Source: Desulfitobacterium sp038181555 (lineage in GTDB: Bacteria > Bacillota > Desulfitobacteriia > Desulfitobacteriales > Desulfitobacteriaceae). Taken from it: a stretch of DNA of 64,000 bases. Shown piece by piece: positions 17,555 to 26,690 of the stretch (within the stretch, counting starts at the first letter, position 1; each line of letters begins with the position of its first letter). Below the pieces are notes generated by a model. The model searched no databases. It was not told where the DNA came from and saw only the letters and a program-made list of their open reading frames with translations. The stretch lies in contig NZ_JBBWUA010000013.1 in NCBI RefSeq assembly GCF_038181555.1, forward strand, positions 14,048 to 78,047, written 5' to 3'. A program made the position numbers and the translations under genes.

Positions 17555-18475
17555 ATGAACGTAGTTGTTATTGGTTCGGGTGTTATGGGACCTGGTATTG
17601 CCCAAGTATTCCTAATGGGTGGACATCGTGTAATTATGACAGATATTAAAGTGGAAGCCTTAGCGGAAGGAACTAAGGAAATACGTAATAGTCTTAACTT
17701 GATGGTGGCCAAGGGTATCATCGATCAGGATGTCACAGCCCTTATGAGCAATTTCCAAACGATGACCAGCTTAGAAGAAGCCGTTAAGGATGCGGATCTG
17801 GTGGTAGAAGCTATACCCGAAGTGATTAGCTTAAAACAACAGATTTATGGAAGTCTCGATCAGTTCTGCCCTAAAGATACAGTTATTGTCAGCAATACCT
17901 CGGCTTTACCCTTACCGGAAATATTCCCGAATTTTCGCCCGGGGAACTTCTTCGTGGCTCACTTTATGAATCCGCCCCAAATCATACCCTTAGTGGAAAT
18001 CGTTAAAAATGACAAAACCAATCCCGAAAAGGTTGCTTGGCTCAGAGCAGAGCTGGAGAAATGTGGGAAGAAACCTATTGTCGTTAATCAATTCGTCAAA
18101 GGATTCCTCACTAACCGTATGCAGACAGCCATGGCTCGGGAAGGCTTATCCCTCTATGAAAAAGGAATTATCTCTCTAGAGGACCTGGATATTGCCAATA
18201 CGGCTTGCATCGGTTTCAAATCCGCATGGCAGGGAACCCTTGAAACCATGGATTACATTGGTTTGGATACCTGTGCTTTTGCTTATAATGTCATTTTCCC
18301 GGATCTATGCAATGAAACTACAGTTCCATCAATAGTCACAGAAAAAGTTAAAGAAGGAAAATTGGGCTTAAAAACAGGAGAAGGCTTCTTTAAGTATTCC
18401 GAAGAGGATGCGATGGCAAGGCAGGAAGGTCTCCTAGAGCAACTCAAACTCTATAATACTTACCTTAATAAATAA
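17555..18475 (+). CDS. 3-hydroxyacyl-CoA dehydrogenase-family NAD-dependent oxidoreductase
   Basis: 306-residue enzyme with N-terminal Rossmann fold (VVVIGSGVMGPGIAQVF; acidic ADP-ribose-binding end MTDIK) and a C-terminal helical domain. The catalytic His is in VAHFMNPPQIIPLVEIV; the NPP..PLVE form resembles the free-hydroxyacid branch (gulonate 3-dehydrogenase, carnitine dehydrogenase) as much as the CoA branch (HFFNP). GFLTNRMQTAMARE and GLKTGEGFFKY complete the family set. No thiolase or enoyl-CoA hydratase is nearby. As first gene of a cluster with two TPP enzymes, it may oxidise a hydroxysulfonate or other hydroxyacid; this is inference. Confidence 0.8.
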   Translation: MNVVVIGSGVMGPGIAQVFLMGGHRVIMTDIKVEALAEGTKEIRNSLNLMVAKGIIDQDVTALMSNFQTMTSLEEAVKDADLVVEAIPEVISLKQQIYGSLDQFCPKDTVIVSNTSALPLPEIFPNFRPGNFFVAHFMNPPQIIPLVEIVKNDKTNPEKVAWLRAELEKCGKKPIVVNQFVKGFLTNRMQTAMAREGLSLYEKGIISLEDLDIANTACIGFKSAWQGTLETMDYIGLDTCAFAYNVIFPDLCNETTVPSIVTEKVKEGKLGLKTGEGFFKYSEEDAMARQEGLLEQLKLYNTYLNK

Positions 18476-18555
18476 GAGGTGAAAGGGATTCTCAACAAAA
18501 GTCGTAGCTAAATATCTCCTGAAGTTAGGAAGTTTTACTCGGGAGGAAAATAGAA

Positions 18556-19809
18556 ATGAGCACAAAACTCGTCTTAAGCCCGCGTCAAAAAGCCCTATGG
18601 CCCATCCTCATCTTGGGAGCGTTTTTCGAAGGCTTTGATGATGCATTGATCAATATTGCCTTACCCTATATTAAAGCAGATTTTAACCTGAGCACTCAGA
18701 TGTCTGGTTATGCACTTTCCATTATTGCCTTTGGAACCATGGTAGCTTTCTTTGTTTCGCGGATGGCGGACACCATCGGTCGGCGTAAAGTCTTTTTAAC
18801 TTGTGTCTATATGTATTCTATTTGCTCCTTAGTCACGGCTTTTTCACCAAATATCCAAGTATTTATCTTTTTACAATTCGTAGCTAGGATTTTCTTAATT
18901 GGTTGTTGGTCTGTAGGTTATGTAATCCTTTGTGAGGAGTTCGCTACAGAACATCGAGGAAAAGCTGTGGGAAGATTCCAGTTGACAGCTGTATTTGGAG
19001 CTTTGCTGATTGGTATTTTGCTTCCCGTTTTCACCAGTTTCGGTTTAAGCTGGAGAGCTCTTTATGTAGTAGGTGCTGTTCCCATAATTCCTGTTTACCT
19101 TATGAGAAAGAATTTACCTGAAACAGAGGCTTTTCTAAATCTGCAAGAAGAGAAGAAGAAAGGCATTCGGCCTCAGAAAGAAGACTTCTTTGGTCCTTGG
19201 CGGAGTCCTTTTACCAAGTATATGGTCGTCATGTGTCTGGTATGGGTATTCCTCTATTTCGGAGTCAAAGGATCTTTGAACTTCTTCTCCCTCAGAGTTG
19301 TTAGTGAATTAAGCTGGACTCCCAACATGGTAAGCTTAGGCCTTGTTCTTCAAACCCTCACCGGAATCTTCGTCATTGCTATGAATGGCAAAATGATGGA
19401 TGTCATCGGACGTAAGCGGGCTGCTACCATTATCATCATCGTTGGATGTGTCTTTAGTGTATTGACCTTTACTCTAACAGGATTCTACCCGGTACTTATC
19501 TGCAGCATCATTTCCGCGGGATTTGTTAACTCTTTCTTAATCGTAGGTTCCACTTTAACCAACGAGCTCTTCCCAACGGAAATCCGTGCTAATGCGATGG
19601 CTTGGTCTAACAACATCGTCGGTCGTATGGGGCAGATTATTGTCCCTACCGCAGTAACCACTATGGCTATCTGGCTAGGTCTTGGTCACGCCACAGCCAT
19701 TGCCGTAGCCTTACCTCTAATTTCCCTCATGTTAATTCTTTTCTTCCTGCCGGAAACAGGCAAGAAGAGTGCTGTGAGTGTAGAGAGCTCAGAGGCTATT
19801 TCCAAGTAA
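18556..19809 (+). CDS. MFS transporter (metabolite:H+ symporter type)
   Basis: 417-residue major facilitator with 12 predicted helices. The loop 2-3 motif is VSRMADTIGRRKVFL, and a second copy in the C-terminal half is NGKMMDVIGRKRAAT. FFEGFDDALINIALPYI at the N-terminus is typical of the metabolite:H+ symporter branch, which imports organic acids. GGGAGG precedes the ATG. It sits 80 bp after the dehydrogenase and 88 bp before the first TPP enzyme gene, so it probably imports the substrate of this cluster. Confidence 0.88.
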   Translation: MSTKLVLSPRQKALWPILILGAFFEGFDDALINIALPYIKADFNLSTQMSGYALSIIAFGTMVAFFVSRMADTIGRRKVFLTCVYMYSICSLVTAFSPNIQVFIFLQFVARIFLIGCWSVGYVILCEEFATEHRGKAVGRFQLTAVFGALLIGILLPVFTSFGLSWRALYVVGAVPIIPVYLMRKNLPETEAFLNLQEEKKKGIRPQKEDFFGPWRSPFTKYMVVMCLVWVFLYFGVKGSLNFFSLRVVSELSWTPNMVSLGLVLQTLTGIFVIAMNGKMMDVIGRKRAATIIIIVGCVFSVLTFTLTGFYPVLICSIISAGFVNSFLIVGSTLTNELFPTEIRANAMAWSNNIVGRMGQIIVPTAVTTMAIWLGLGHATAIAVALPLISLMLILFFLPETGKKSAVSVESSEAISK

Positions 19810-19897
19810 AGAGAATACTTTTTCCCAAAATATATATTATCAAACCCAAACTATGTGCTGTTCTCACTGATTAATTATAATAGAGGAGGTTTTACAC

Positions 19898-21544
19898 ATG
19901 GAAGGAAAATGCAGAGCAGGAGCTCTTGTTTCTGAGGTCTTAAAAAAAGAAGGTGCCAAATATATCTTTGGTATCCCAGGTGGGCATATCTATCCTGCTA
20001 TGGAACGCTGCGAAGAACTAGGTATTCCCTTTATCGGTGTCCGCCATGAAATGACAGCTGCTTTTGCAGCGGAAGGTTGGGCCTTAACCACCGGTAAATT
20101 CGGAGTATGCACAGGAACTGCCGGCCCAGGGGTCACCAATTTGCTTACTGGCTTAGCCAACTCTTACGTAGGAGGATTCCCGGTTTTTGCTCTCGGCGGT
20201 AAAGCTCGGATTACGGAAAATGACCGTAACGAACTCCAAGATTTTAATTCAATGGCTGTTCTCAGTCAAATGACTAAGCATGCTCGCGCGGTCTCTGAGC
20301 CCAAACGGATCCCAGAATATGTGGGCAGAGCTATCGCTCATGCCACCACCGGCAAACCTGGACCAGTTTACATCGAGGTTCCCAGAGATCTTATGGAAAC
20401 TGAAGTGGATCTCTCCACAGTGGAGTTCCAAGAAAGATATATCACTGAAAGCAAGCCCCAAGGAGATCCTGCCAGCATTCAAGCTGCTCTGGAACTGATT
20501 AAAGAAGCTCAGAAACCGGTCATCATCGCTGGTTCTGGAGTATGGTTCTCCCAAGCTCATCATGAACTCCAAGCCTTCGTAGAAAAAACCGGCATCCCCT
20601 TTGCAACCCGTAACGCAGCCAGAGGATGCATCACTGATAAACATCCCTTGTTCATTAGCCCCGGCTATGATCACCCCATTCTTCAAGCCCTTTTGGCAGA
20701 AGCAGATCTAGCCATCGTTATCGGCACTAAACCTGGCTTTACCTTGGGCAGAGGAAACTTCCGCAAAGATTTAAAAATCATCCGCATCGATATCGATGCT
20801 GCAGAGTTGTACAATCAGTTAGACGTTAAAGTGGGTATCCACGGCGATGCTAAGGAAGTTCTGAAGCAGCTCATCGCAGGTGTCGAAGCCGGAAGTCGTC
20901 CCCAATGGACAGGATTCCTTGGTGCAGTAAAACAACAATTTGCCGGTCTCTTTGGCCAAATGTGTGATCCCAGCCATTCACCTATTCATCCAGTTCATTT
21001 GATGAGCCAAATTGCACAAAGGGTGGATGAAGAAACCATCGTCGTCGTCGATGGTGGCGATACAGCTACTTGGGCTACTTTAGTACTACCAGCTTATGGA
21101 CCTGGACAAATGCTCTCTATTGCTGCAACTAGCTTTGGTCCTTTAGGTGTGGGCATGGGTTATGCCATCGCCGCCAAGCTGGCTCATCCAGAGAAGAAGG
21201 TCATTATGATCACTGGAGACGGAGCCTTCGGTTATGGAGTAGCAGAATTCGATACCTTGAAGCGGTATGGACTTGATATCACCACTATTATCCTTAACGA
21301 TGGTCTCTGGGGCATGATTAAACGCTCTGAGGCTAAGAAGGCCAGCGGCAAAGCCAAATTCGTGGGTGTGGAACTCATGGAACAAGTCCATTACGAAAAG
21401 GTCGTGGAAGGCTATGGCGGCTACGGCGAATTCGTCACAGACCCAGCAGAAGTAGGCAACGCCATCGACCGTGCTCTGGCTTCCGGTAAAATGTCCTGCG
21501 TCAACGTCATCACCGACCCCCAATTCGGCCCCCCCAGCAGATAA
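19898..21544 (+). CDS. Thiamine diphosphate-dependent enzyme (decarboxylase/lyase, acetolactate-synthase fold)
   Basis: 548-residue three-domain ThDP enzyme. The N-terminal Pyr domain has the cofactor-activating Glu51 in FIGVRHEMTAAFAAEG; the central domain is about residues 190-325. The C-terminal PP domain has the Mg-ThDP motif GDGAFGYGVAEF and, about 30 residues after GDG, NDGLW. Related families include acetolactate synthase, oxalyl-CoA decarboxylase and 2-hydroxyacyl-CoA lyase; no regulatory IlvN-type subunit accompanies it. Given Xsc two genes downstream and a dehydrogenase upstream, I infer decarboxylation of a 2-oxo acid such as sulfopyruvate; a hydroxyacyl-CoA lyase is the main alternative. 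GGAGG lies upstream of the ATG. Confidence 0.8.
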   Translation: MEGKCRAGALVSEVLKKEGAKYIFGIPGGHIYPAMERCEELGIPFIGVRHEMTAAFAAEGWALTTGKFGVCTGTAGPGVTNLLTGLANSYVGGFPVFALGGKARITENDRNELQDFNSMAVLSQMTKHARAVSEPKRIPEYVGRAIAHATTGKPGPVYIEVPRDLMETEVDLSTVEFQERYITESKPQGDPASIQAALELIKEAQKPVIIAGSGVWFSQAHHELQAFVEKTGIPFATRNAARGCITDKHPLFISPGYDHPILQALLAEADLAIVIGTKPGFTLGRGNFRKDLKIIRIDIDAAELYNQLDVKVGIHGDAKEVLKQLIAGVEAGSRPQWTGFLGAVKQQFAGLFGQMCDPSHSPIHPVHLMSQIAQRVDEETIVVVDGGDTATWATLVLPAYGPGQMLSIAATSFGPLGVGMGYAIAAKLAHPEKKVIMITGDGAFGYGVAEFDTLKRYGLDITTIILNDGLWGMIKRSEAKKASGKAKFVGVELMEQVHYEKVVEGYGGYGEFVTDPAEVGNAIDRALASGKMSCVNVITDPQFGPPSR

Positions 21545-21554
21545 GAGTGAATTA

Positions 21555-21608
21555 AGGGGACAGGTACAGTTATTCAAATTTGGGACAGGGGAATAGGTCC
21601 CTTGTCCC
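21555..21608 (+). repeat. REP-like palindrome in sulfonate cluster
   Basis: GGGACAGGGGA (21582-21592) pairs with TCCCTTGTCCC (21598-21608), with one G-T wobble, and a partial GGGGACAGG copy lies at 21557. It sits in the 182-bp gap after the TPP enzyme gene. It resembles dispersed palindromic elements, but may also act as an mRNA-stabilising or attenuating hairpin. Confidence 0.5.
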
Positions 21609-21726
21609 AGTCCACTACCTAAACCCCAAAGCATGTGAGTAATCACATATACTGAATAAAACCAAGTAAATCTATAATGCAACATTACAAAGCATTTAAC
21701 TACTACTGTAATTGGAGGACACTGAA

Positions 21727-22047
21727 ATGAGCGTAAAAGAAGAAATCTATGCATTTTGCGAGAAAATGAATACAGATTCAGGCCATATGGAAGGAAAGGA
21801 TCTGAGCTTCCAAGTTAACCTAAAAGAAAGTGGCCCCATCCAAATGGTGATTAAGGATGCAAAAATCACTGTTTATGAAGATTGCCCTCATACACCGGAG
21901 TTAACTCTGACTATCTCTGATGACGATTATTCTAAATTACTCAAAAACCAACTCAACACTACAGTGGCTCTAATGACCGGAAAAGTCAAAGTAGATCGTG
22001 TAGATAAAGCCTTAAAGCTTTTGGAAGTAGTTAAGCAATACTACTAA
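21727..22047 (+). CDS. SCP2 sterol-binding domain protein
   Basis: 106-residue single-domain SCP2-type protein. The fold markers are an acidic N-terminal helix, a central strand YEDCPHTPELTLTISDDDY, and the closing helix that follows LMTGKVKVDRVDKALKLLE. Family members bind lipids or acyl-CoA in a hydrophobic tunnel, or have no known ligand. The ATG at 21727 has GGAGG upstream; TTG 21712 is in frame but is the ribosome binding site itself. It lies between the two ThDP enzymes in the same direction; its role in the pathway is unclear, perhaps binding a substrate or CoA ester. Confidence 0.8.
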   Translation: MSVKEEIYAFCEKMNTDSGHMEGKDLSFQVNLKESGPIQMVIKDAKITVYEDCPHTPELTLTISDDDYSKLLKNQLNTTVALMTGKVKVDRVDKALKLLEVVKQYY

Positions 22048-22155
22048 GAGCAGCAAAAAATTAGACTCTTGAGTCTTGTTAAGTTCATAGGTAGTTTCAT
22101 GTAACTATCTTAGTAAAGCATAGAATATGCTGGAGTAGATTTGGAGGAAAGTACT

Positions 22156-23892
22156 ATGGAAAAAGTAAGAATGACACCCAGTGAAGCTATCTGCGAAACC
22201 TTATTGGCTGAAGGTGTGGATCATGTAACAGGTATCGTAGGATCAGCTTTTATGGATCTTCTAGATCTCTTCCCCACAGCCGGGATTAAATTCGTCCCCG
22301 TTCGTCACGAACAATCCGCCGGACATATGGAAGATGCTTATACCCGTGTAACAGGCCGTGCAGGAGTGCTCATTGGCCAAAATGGCCCTGGTATCACCAA
22401 TATGGTCACCTCTGTGGCAGCAGCCAATTCGGCTCATACCCCTATGGTTATTATCTGCCCCTCAGCTGGGACTCCAACAGTGGGCTGGGACGGCTTCCAA
22501 GAAGCAGACACCGTTCAGATTTTCAAAGCTATTACTAAGGAAACCATTCGCGTACCCCATCCTTCCCGGGCTGCCGATTGCCTGCGGACTGCTTTCCGCA
22601 TTGCTTATGCGGAGCGGGGCCCTGTACTCTATGATATCCCTAGGGATTATTTCTATGGTGAAATTGATGAGCAGATCCTCGAGCCCCATCAATATCGTGT
22701 TTCCCAACGGGGCTGCGGAGATTTGGCTTCCATCGCTAAGTCTGTCGAGCTCTTAGCTTCCGCAAAGCGCCCAGTCATTATCTCCGGTCGCGGAGTTGTC
22801 GATACCAAATCCAAGGACATCGTAGCTAAAATCGCGGAGCTCCTCACTGCTCCTGTAGCTTGCACCTATCTCCATAACGATGCCTTTCCTTCAGATCATC
22901 ACCTGTGGTTAGGGCCTATCGGTTATATGGGCTCTAAAGCAGCCATGAATACAGTGGCTGAGGCAGATGTTATCCTTGCTTTGGGAACTAGACTTTCTGT
23001 CTTCGGTACCACACCTCAGTATGACATCAATTACTTCCCAGACAGTGCCAAGATCATTCAAGTAGATATTAATCCTCGCAATATCGCCAGAACCCATCCA
23101 GTAGAAGTAGGTTTGATTGCTGATGCTAAAGAAGCAGCCAAGGAAATCCTCAAAGGCTTAGAAGCAAAAATCTCTAATCCTAAAGTTAATGAAGAATACT
23201 TAAAAGTCATTAAGAGTCGTCAGGATGCTTGGGATAAGGAAATCGTTGACTTAGCTATGGTAGATGGCGATCCTATCAATCCTCGCCGTGCTCTTTTAGA
23301 AATCCAAAAGGTATTGCCTGAAAATGCAATTGTCTCTACGGATATTGGTAATGTTTCCTCTACAGCCAATAGCTACCTGAGATTTAAGGGCGAAGGGATG
23401 CATATCGCTGCCTTGACTTTTGGTAACACCGGATTTGCTTATCCTGCAGCATTAGGTGCCCAAATGGCAAATCCAGATGCTCCTGTAGTAGCCATTGTCG
23501 GAGACGGAGCTTGGGGAATGAGCCTCCATGAAGTGAGTACCGCTGTAGAACATAATCTACCAGTCGTCGCTATTGTCTTCCGGAACATGGCTTGGTGTGC
23601 AGAAAAGAAAAATCAAATCGATTTCTACAACAACCGCTTTATCGGCGCTGATATTCTCAATCCAGAAAGCTTTGCTCCAGTAGCCATCGCCATGGGTGCA
23701 GAAGGTATCCGTGTTAGTGATCCAGAGGAAGTGGGACCAGCTTTAGAAAGAGCCTTGTCATCTCGCAAACCTACCGTACTGGAAATCGTCTGCGATGGAA
23801 CCATACTAGCACCACCTTTCAGAAAAGACGCTCTGAAATTACCTACCCGCCTGTTGCCTAAGTACAAGGATTTAGATGTGAGAAATTGGTAA
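22156..23892 (+). CDS. xsc: Sulfoacetaldehyde acetyltransferase (Xsc-like)
   Basis: 578-residue ThDP enzyme matching Xsc, which converts sulfoacetaldehyde plus phosphate to acetyl phosphate plus sulfite. Features in line with Xsc are GIVGSAFMDLLDLFP at the N-terminus, Glu52 in RHEQSAGHME, IPRDYFYGEID, YLHNDAFPSDH followed by GYMGSKAAM, the ThDP motif GDGAWGMSLHEV, the highly typical AEKKNQIDFYNNRF, and the ending PFRKDALKLPTR with KYKDL. The ATG 22156 follows GGAGG; the open frame from TTG 22141 is the ribosome binding site. It is the last gene of the cluster and is followed by a strong hairpin. No pta or ackA gene is adjacent. Confidence 0.9.
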   Translation: MEKVRMTPSEAICETLLAEGVDHVTGIVGSAFMDLLDLFPTAGIKFVPVRHEQSAGHMEDAYTRVTGRAGVLIGQNGPGITNMVTSVAAANSAHTPMVIICPSAGTPTVGWDGFQEADTVQIFKAITKETIRVPHPSRAADCLRTAFRIAYAERGPVLYDIPRDYFYGEIDEQILEPHQYRVSQRGCGDLASIAKSVELLASAKRPVIISGRGVVDTKSKDIVAKIAELLTAPVACTYLHNDAFPSDHHLWLGPIGYMGSKAAMNTVAEADVILALGTRLSVFGTTPQYDINYFPDSAKIIQVDINPRNIARTHPVEVGLIADAKEAAKEILKGLEAKISNPKVNEEYLKVIKSRQDAWDKEIVDLAMVDGDPINPRRALLEIQKVLPENAIVSTDIGNVSSTANSYLRFKGEGMHIAALTFGNTGFAYPAALGAQMANPDAPVVAIVGDGAWGMSLHEVSTAVEHNLPVVAIVFRNMAWCAEKKNQIDFYNNRFIGADILNPESFAPVAIAMGAEGIRVSDPEEVGPALERALSSRKPTVLEIVCDGTILAPPFRKDALKLPTRLLPKYKDLDVRNW

Positions 23893-23927
23893 ACATCTTA
23901 CGCTAGGGAAGCATTCGTTGCAGTAAA

Positions 23928-23970
23928 AAAGGTATAATTCCTCATAATTTTGACGGAATTATACCTTTGC
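23928..23970 (+). terminator. Terminator-like hairpin after xsc
   Basis: Perfect 14-bp stem AAAGGTATAATTCC (23928-23941) with GGAATTATACCTTT (23955-23968). The T-tract is short, but the stem is long and lies 36 bp after the xsc stop codon. Confidence 0.7.
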
Positions 23971-24065
23971 CTATGTCCGTAAGTATACTCCGCAGGGCAC
24001 AAGCAAAGAAACATCTATTACTGTATTCGAGCAAAGATGATAGTATAGATATATGGGGGTATGAA

Positions 24066-25271
24066 ATGTATAAGTTATATTGTAGAGCCTTTCAAAGCGT
24101 GTTGAAGCTTGGTACCTATTTTATGCCTTGGCGCACCCCAAAGTTGCTTGAGGGAAAAAACAGCCTAGGCCAGCTCCCCAGACTTATTAAAAATAATGAA
24201 ATCAATAGTGTACTCATCGTAACGGACAAAGGAATTTCTTCCCTAGGGTTAATGAATAGCCTACTTAAAGGATTAGAGGATCATGATATCAAGTATTGTG
24301 TGTATGATAAAACCGTTCCTAATCCAACCATTGATAATATTGAAGAAGCCCTAAAACTATACTATAGCAACAGATGTAAGGGGATTATTGCCTTTGGAGG
24401 CGGGTCCCCAATGGATTGTGCAAAGGGAGTGGGAGCGCGTATTGCCCGTCCCCAGAAGACGATCCCCCAAATGAAAGGGCTATTCAAGGTCTTAAAAAAG
24501 ATCCCACCATTGTTTGCTATTCCAACAACAGCGGGAACGGGAAGCGAAGCCACCATTGCAGCAGTAATCACTAATCAGGAAACGCACGAGAAGTATGCAA
24601 TTAATGATTTGGTGCTTATCCCTAAATATGCTGTATTAGACCCCGCGCTTACCGTAGGTTTGCCACCTCATATTACGTCAACGACAGGCCTAGATGCTCT
24701 TACTCATGCAGTAGAGGCCTATATCGGCAGAAGTAACACCAAAGAAACTAAGGAGTTAAGCCGAAAAGCAGTAAACTTGATTTTCGATAATCTATTTGAG
24801 GCCTATTCTAACGGGGCAAATCTTGTGGCACGTGAAAATATGCAGAAGGCATCCTTTTATGCTGGGATTGCCTTTACCCGGGCTTATGTTGGATATGTTC
24901 ATGCCTTGGCCCATCCCTTAGGCGGATTTTATGGAACACCTCATGGTCTGGCTAATGCTGTGATTTTACCCTATGTGCTTGAATACTACGGGGAGCCAGC
25001 CCACAAACCTTTGGCAGAACTGGCCGATTTAATCGGAATTTCTGAAAAGACGGATACTACAGAGGAAAAGGCTTTGAAATTTATTGATGCGATTAAGAAG
25101 CTTAACCAAAGCATGGAGATTCCTGAAACAATCGGCGGGATTAAGGAGAAGGATATCCCAACGATGAGTGATCGGGCCTTTAATGAGGCCAATCCACTTT
25201 ATCCAGTACCGAGGATTCTATCGAGAGAAGACTTGATCAAGCTTTATGACCTAATAAGAGTAAAGATATAG
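24066..25271 (+). CDS. Iron-containing (group III) alcohol dehydrogenase
   Basis: 401-residue Fe-ADH. The NAD-binding GIIAFGGGSPMDCAKGVG and AIPTTAGTGSEATIAAV are clear, and metal ligands are seen in GLDALTHAVEAYI (Asp/His) and in VHALAHPLGGFYGTPHG, which carries the two further His ligands. The frame opens at 23967, but ATG 24066 with GGGGG upstream gives the normal family length. It is followed 37 bp later by an aldehyde dehydrogenase, making an alcohol/aldehyde interconversion pair. Substrate is unknown; an isethionate/sulfoacetaldehyde role next to xsc is possible, but the terminator between them argues for a separate unit. Confidence 0.88.
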   Translation: MYKLYCRAFQSVLKLGTYFMPWRTPKLLEGKNSLGQLPRLIKNNEINSVLIVTDKGISSLGLMNSLLKGLEDHDIKYCVYDKTVPNPTIDNIEEALKLYYSNRCKGIIAFGGGSPMDCAKGVGARIARPQKTIPQMKGLFKVLKKIPPLFAIPTTAGTGSEATIAAVITNQETHEKYAINDLVLIPKYAVLDPALTVGLPPHITSTTGLDALTHAVEAYIGRSNTKETKELSRKAVNLIFDNLFEAYSNGANLVARENMQKASFYAGIAFTRAYVGYVHALAHPLGGFYGTPHGLANAVILPYVLEYYGEPAHKPLAELADLIGISEKTDTTEEKALKFIDAIKKLNQSMEIPETIGGIKEKDIPTMSDRAFNEANPLYPVPRILSREDLIKLYDLIRVKI

Positions 25272-25308
25272 ATGATGAGTTGAAAAAAGTTCCGTGGGAG
25301 GTGTGGTT

Positions 25309-26679
25309 ATGAGTGATGTTAAAGAAATAATCCTTAAACAAAGAAGATACTTTGAAGAGGGTAAAACCAAAGATCTGAATTTTCGTATGGAGAAGCTCAG
25401 GGTCTTAAGAAAGGTAATTATTGAAAATGAAGAAGAAATCAGGGAGGCTTTGCATAAAGACTTAAATAAGACTCCCTTTGAGGCCTATGCTACGGAAGTA
25501 GGGATTGTTCTAGAAGAATTGAGTTACACATTAAAGCATCTACCGAAATGGGTGAAAAGGAAAAGGGTAAGAACACCGATAACCCAATTCCTAGCCACAA
25601 GTTTCACCTACCCTGAACCCCATGGTATAACCTTGATTATGTCTCCCTGGAACTATCCCTTCCAGCTTGCGATGGCACCATTGATTGGCGCCATCGCTGC
25701 AGGCAATTGCTCGGTTATTAAACCCTCTGAGTATTCCTTCAATACCTCTGTAGTGATCGAGAAGCTCATAAAAGAGAATTTCAAAGAGGAATTTATTACG
25801 GTAGTACGCGGTGGGAGAGAAGCTAATAAAACCTTGCTGGATGAGAAATTTGATCATATCTTCTTTACAGGAAGTGTAGCGGTTGGTAAGACAGTCATGG
25901 AAGCAGCCTCCAAACACCTTACCCCTGTAACGCTGGAGTTGGGTGGTAAAAGCCCTTGCATTGTGGATGAAACTGCAAATATTGACTTGGCAGCAAAGCG
26001 GATTATGTGGGGAAAGCTCTTGAATTCAGGACAAACTTGCGTAGCCCCAGATTATCTCCTGGTTCACAGTAGTATCAAGAGCAAACTTATTGATAAGATG
26101 AAAGAATACGTGATTGAGTTTTACGGGAAAAATCCCAGTAAAAATGAAGATTATCCAAAGATAATTAATGAAAAGCATTTTAAGCGATTACAAAGCCTTA
26201 TCATAGGTGAAGAAATTGTCTTTGGGGGACAATTTAATGAAGAAACCCATCAAATCTCCCCAACCATTGTTCATAATATAACCTGGGACAGTCCAGTCAT
26301 GTTGGAAGAGATTTTTGGGCCCATTCTGCCGGTGCTGGAATTCGAGCACTTAAGCGAGGTTATTTCTCAAGTCAATAAACATCCCAAACCCTTGGCACTA
26401 TACTTCTTTACTACTAAAAAGGAAAGAGAAGAACAGATCCTTAGGGATATCTCCTTTGGTGGAGGATGTATCAACGATACCATTGTGCACTTAGCGACTT
26501 CCTATATGCCCTTCGGTGGGGTTGGTGAAAGTGGAATGGGAGGATATCATGGTAAGGCGAGTTTTGATACCTTTTCACATCAAAAAAGTATTATGAAAAG
26601 ATCTAATTTGCTGGATATTCCTTTAAGGTATCCTCCCTTTAAAAATAAGTTAAGCTTAGTAAAAAAGGTTATGAGATAG
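25309..26679 (+). CDS. Aldehyde dehydrogenase, class 3 type
   Basis: 456-residue NAD(P)-dependent aldehyde dehydrogenase of the short ALDH3-like branch. Motifs: MSPWNYPFQLAMAPLIGAIA, NCSVIKPSEYS, FFTGSVAVGKTVMEAA (cofactor), LELGGKSPCIVDE with the general-base Glu, NSGQTCVAPDYLLV with the catalytic Cys, and EEIFGPILPV. The C-terminus ends in a basic amphipathic tail, as in membrane-associated fatty aldehyde dehydrogenases. GGGAGGTG precedes the ATG at 25309. It pairs with the preceding Fe-ADH; together they would oxidise an alcohol to the acid. Confidence 0.9.
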   Translation: MSDVKEIILKQRRYFEEGKTKDLNFRMEKLRVLRKVIIENEEEIREALHKDLNKTPFEAYATEVGIVLEELSYTLKHLPKWVKRKRVRTPITQFLATSFTYPEPHGITLIMSPWNYPFQLAMAPLIGAIAAGNCSVIKPSEYSFNTSVVIEKLIKENFKEEFITVVRGGREANKTLLDEKFDHIFFTGSVAVGKTVMEAASKHLTPVTLELGGKSPCIVDETANIDLAAKRIMWGKLLNSGQTCVAPDYLLVHSSIKSKLIDKMKEYVIEFYGKNPSKNEDYPKIINEKHFKRLQSLIIGEEIVFGGQFNEETHQISPTIVHNITWDSPVMLEEIFGPILPVLEFEHLSEVISQVNKHPKPLALYFFTTKKEREEQILRDISFGGGCINDTIVHLATSYMPFGGVGESGMGGYHGKASFDTFSHQKSIMKRSNLLDIPLRYPPFKNKLSLVKKVMR

Positions 26680-26690
26680 GCCGAGTCGAT

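Noticed and set aside
17555..18475. Dehydrogenase considered as part of a butyrate or beta-oxidation cluster
   Set aside because: No thiolase, crotonase or acyl-CoA dehydrogenase genes are nearby; neighbours are ThDP enzymes and a carrier.
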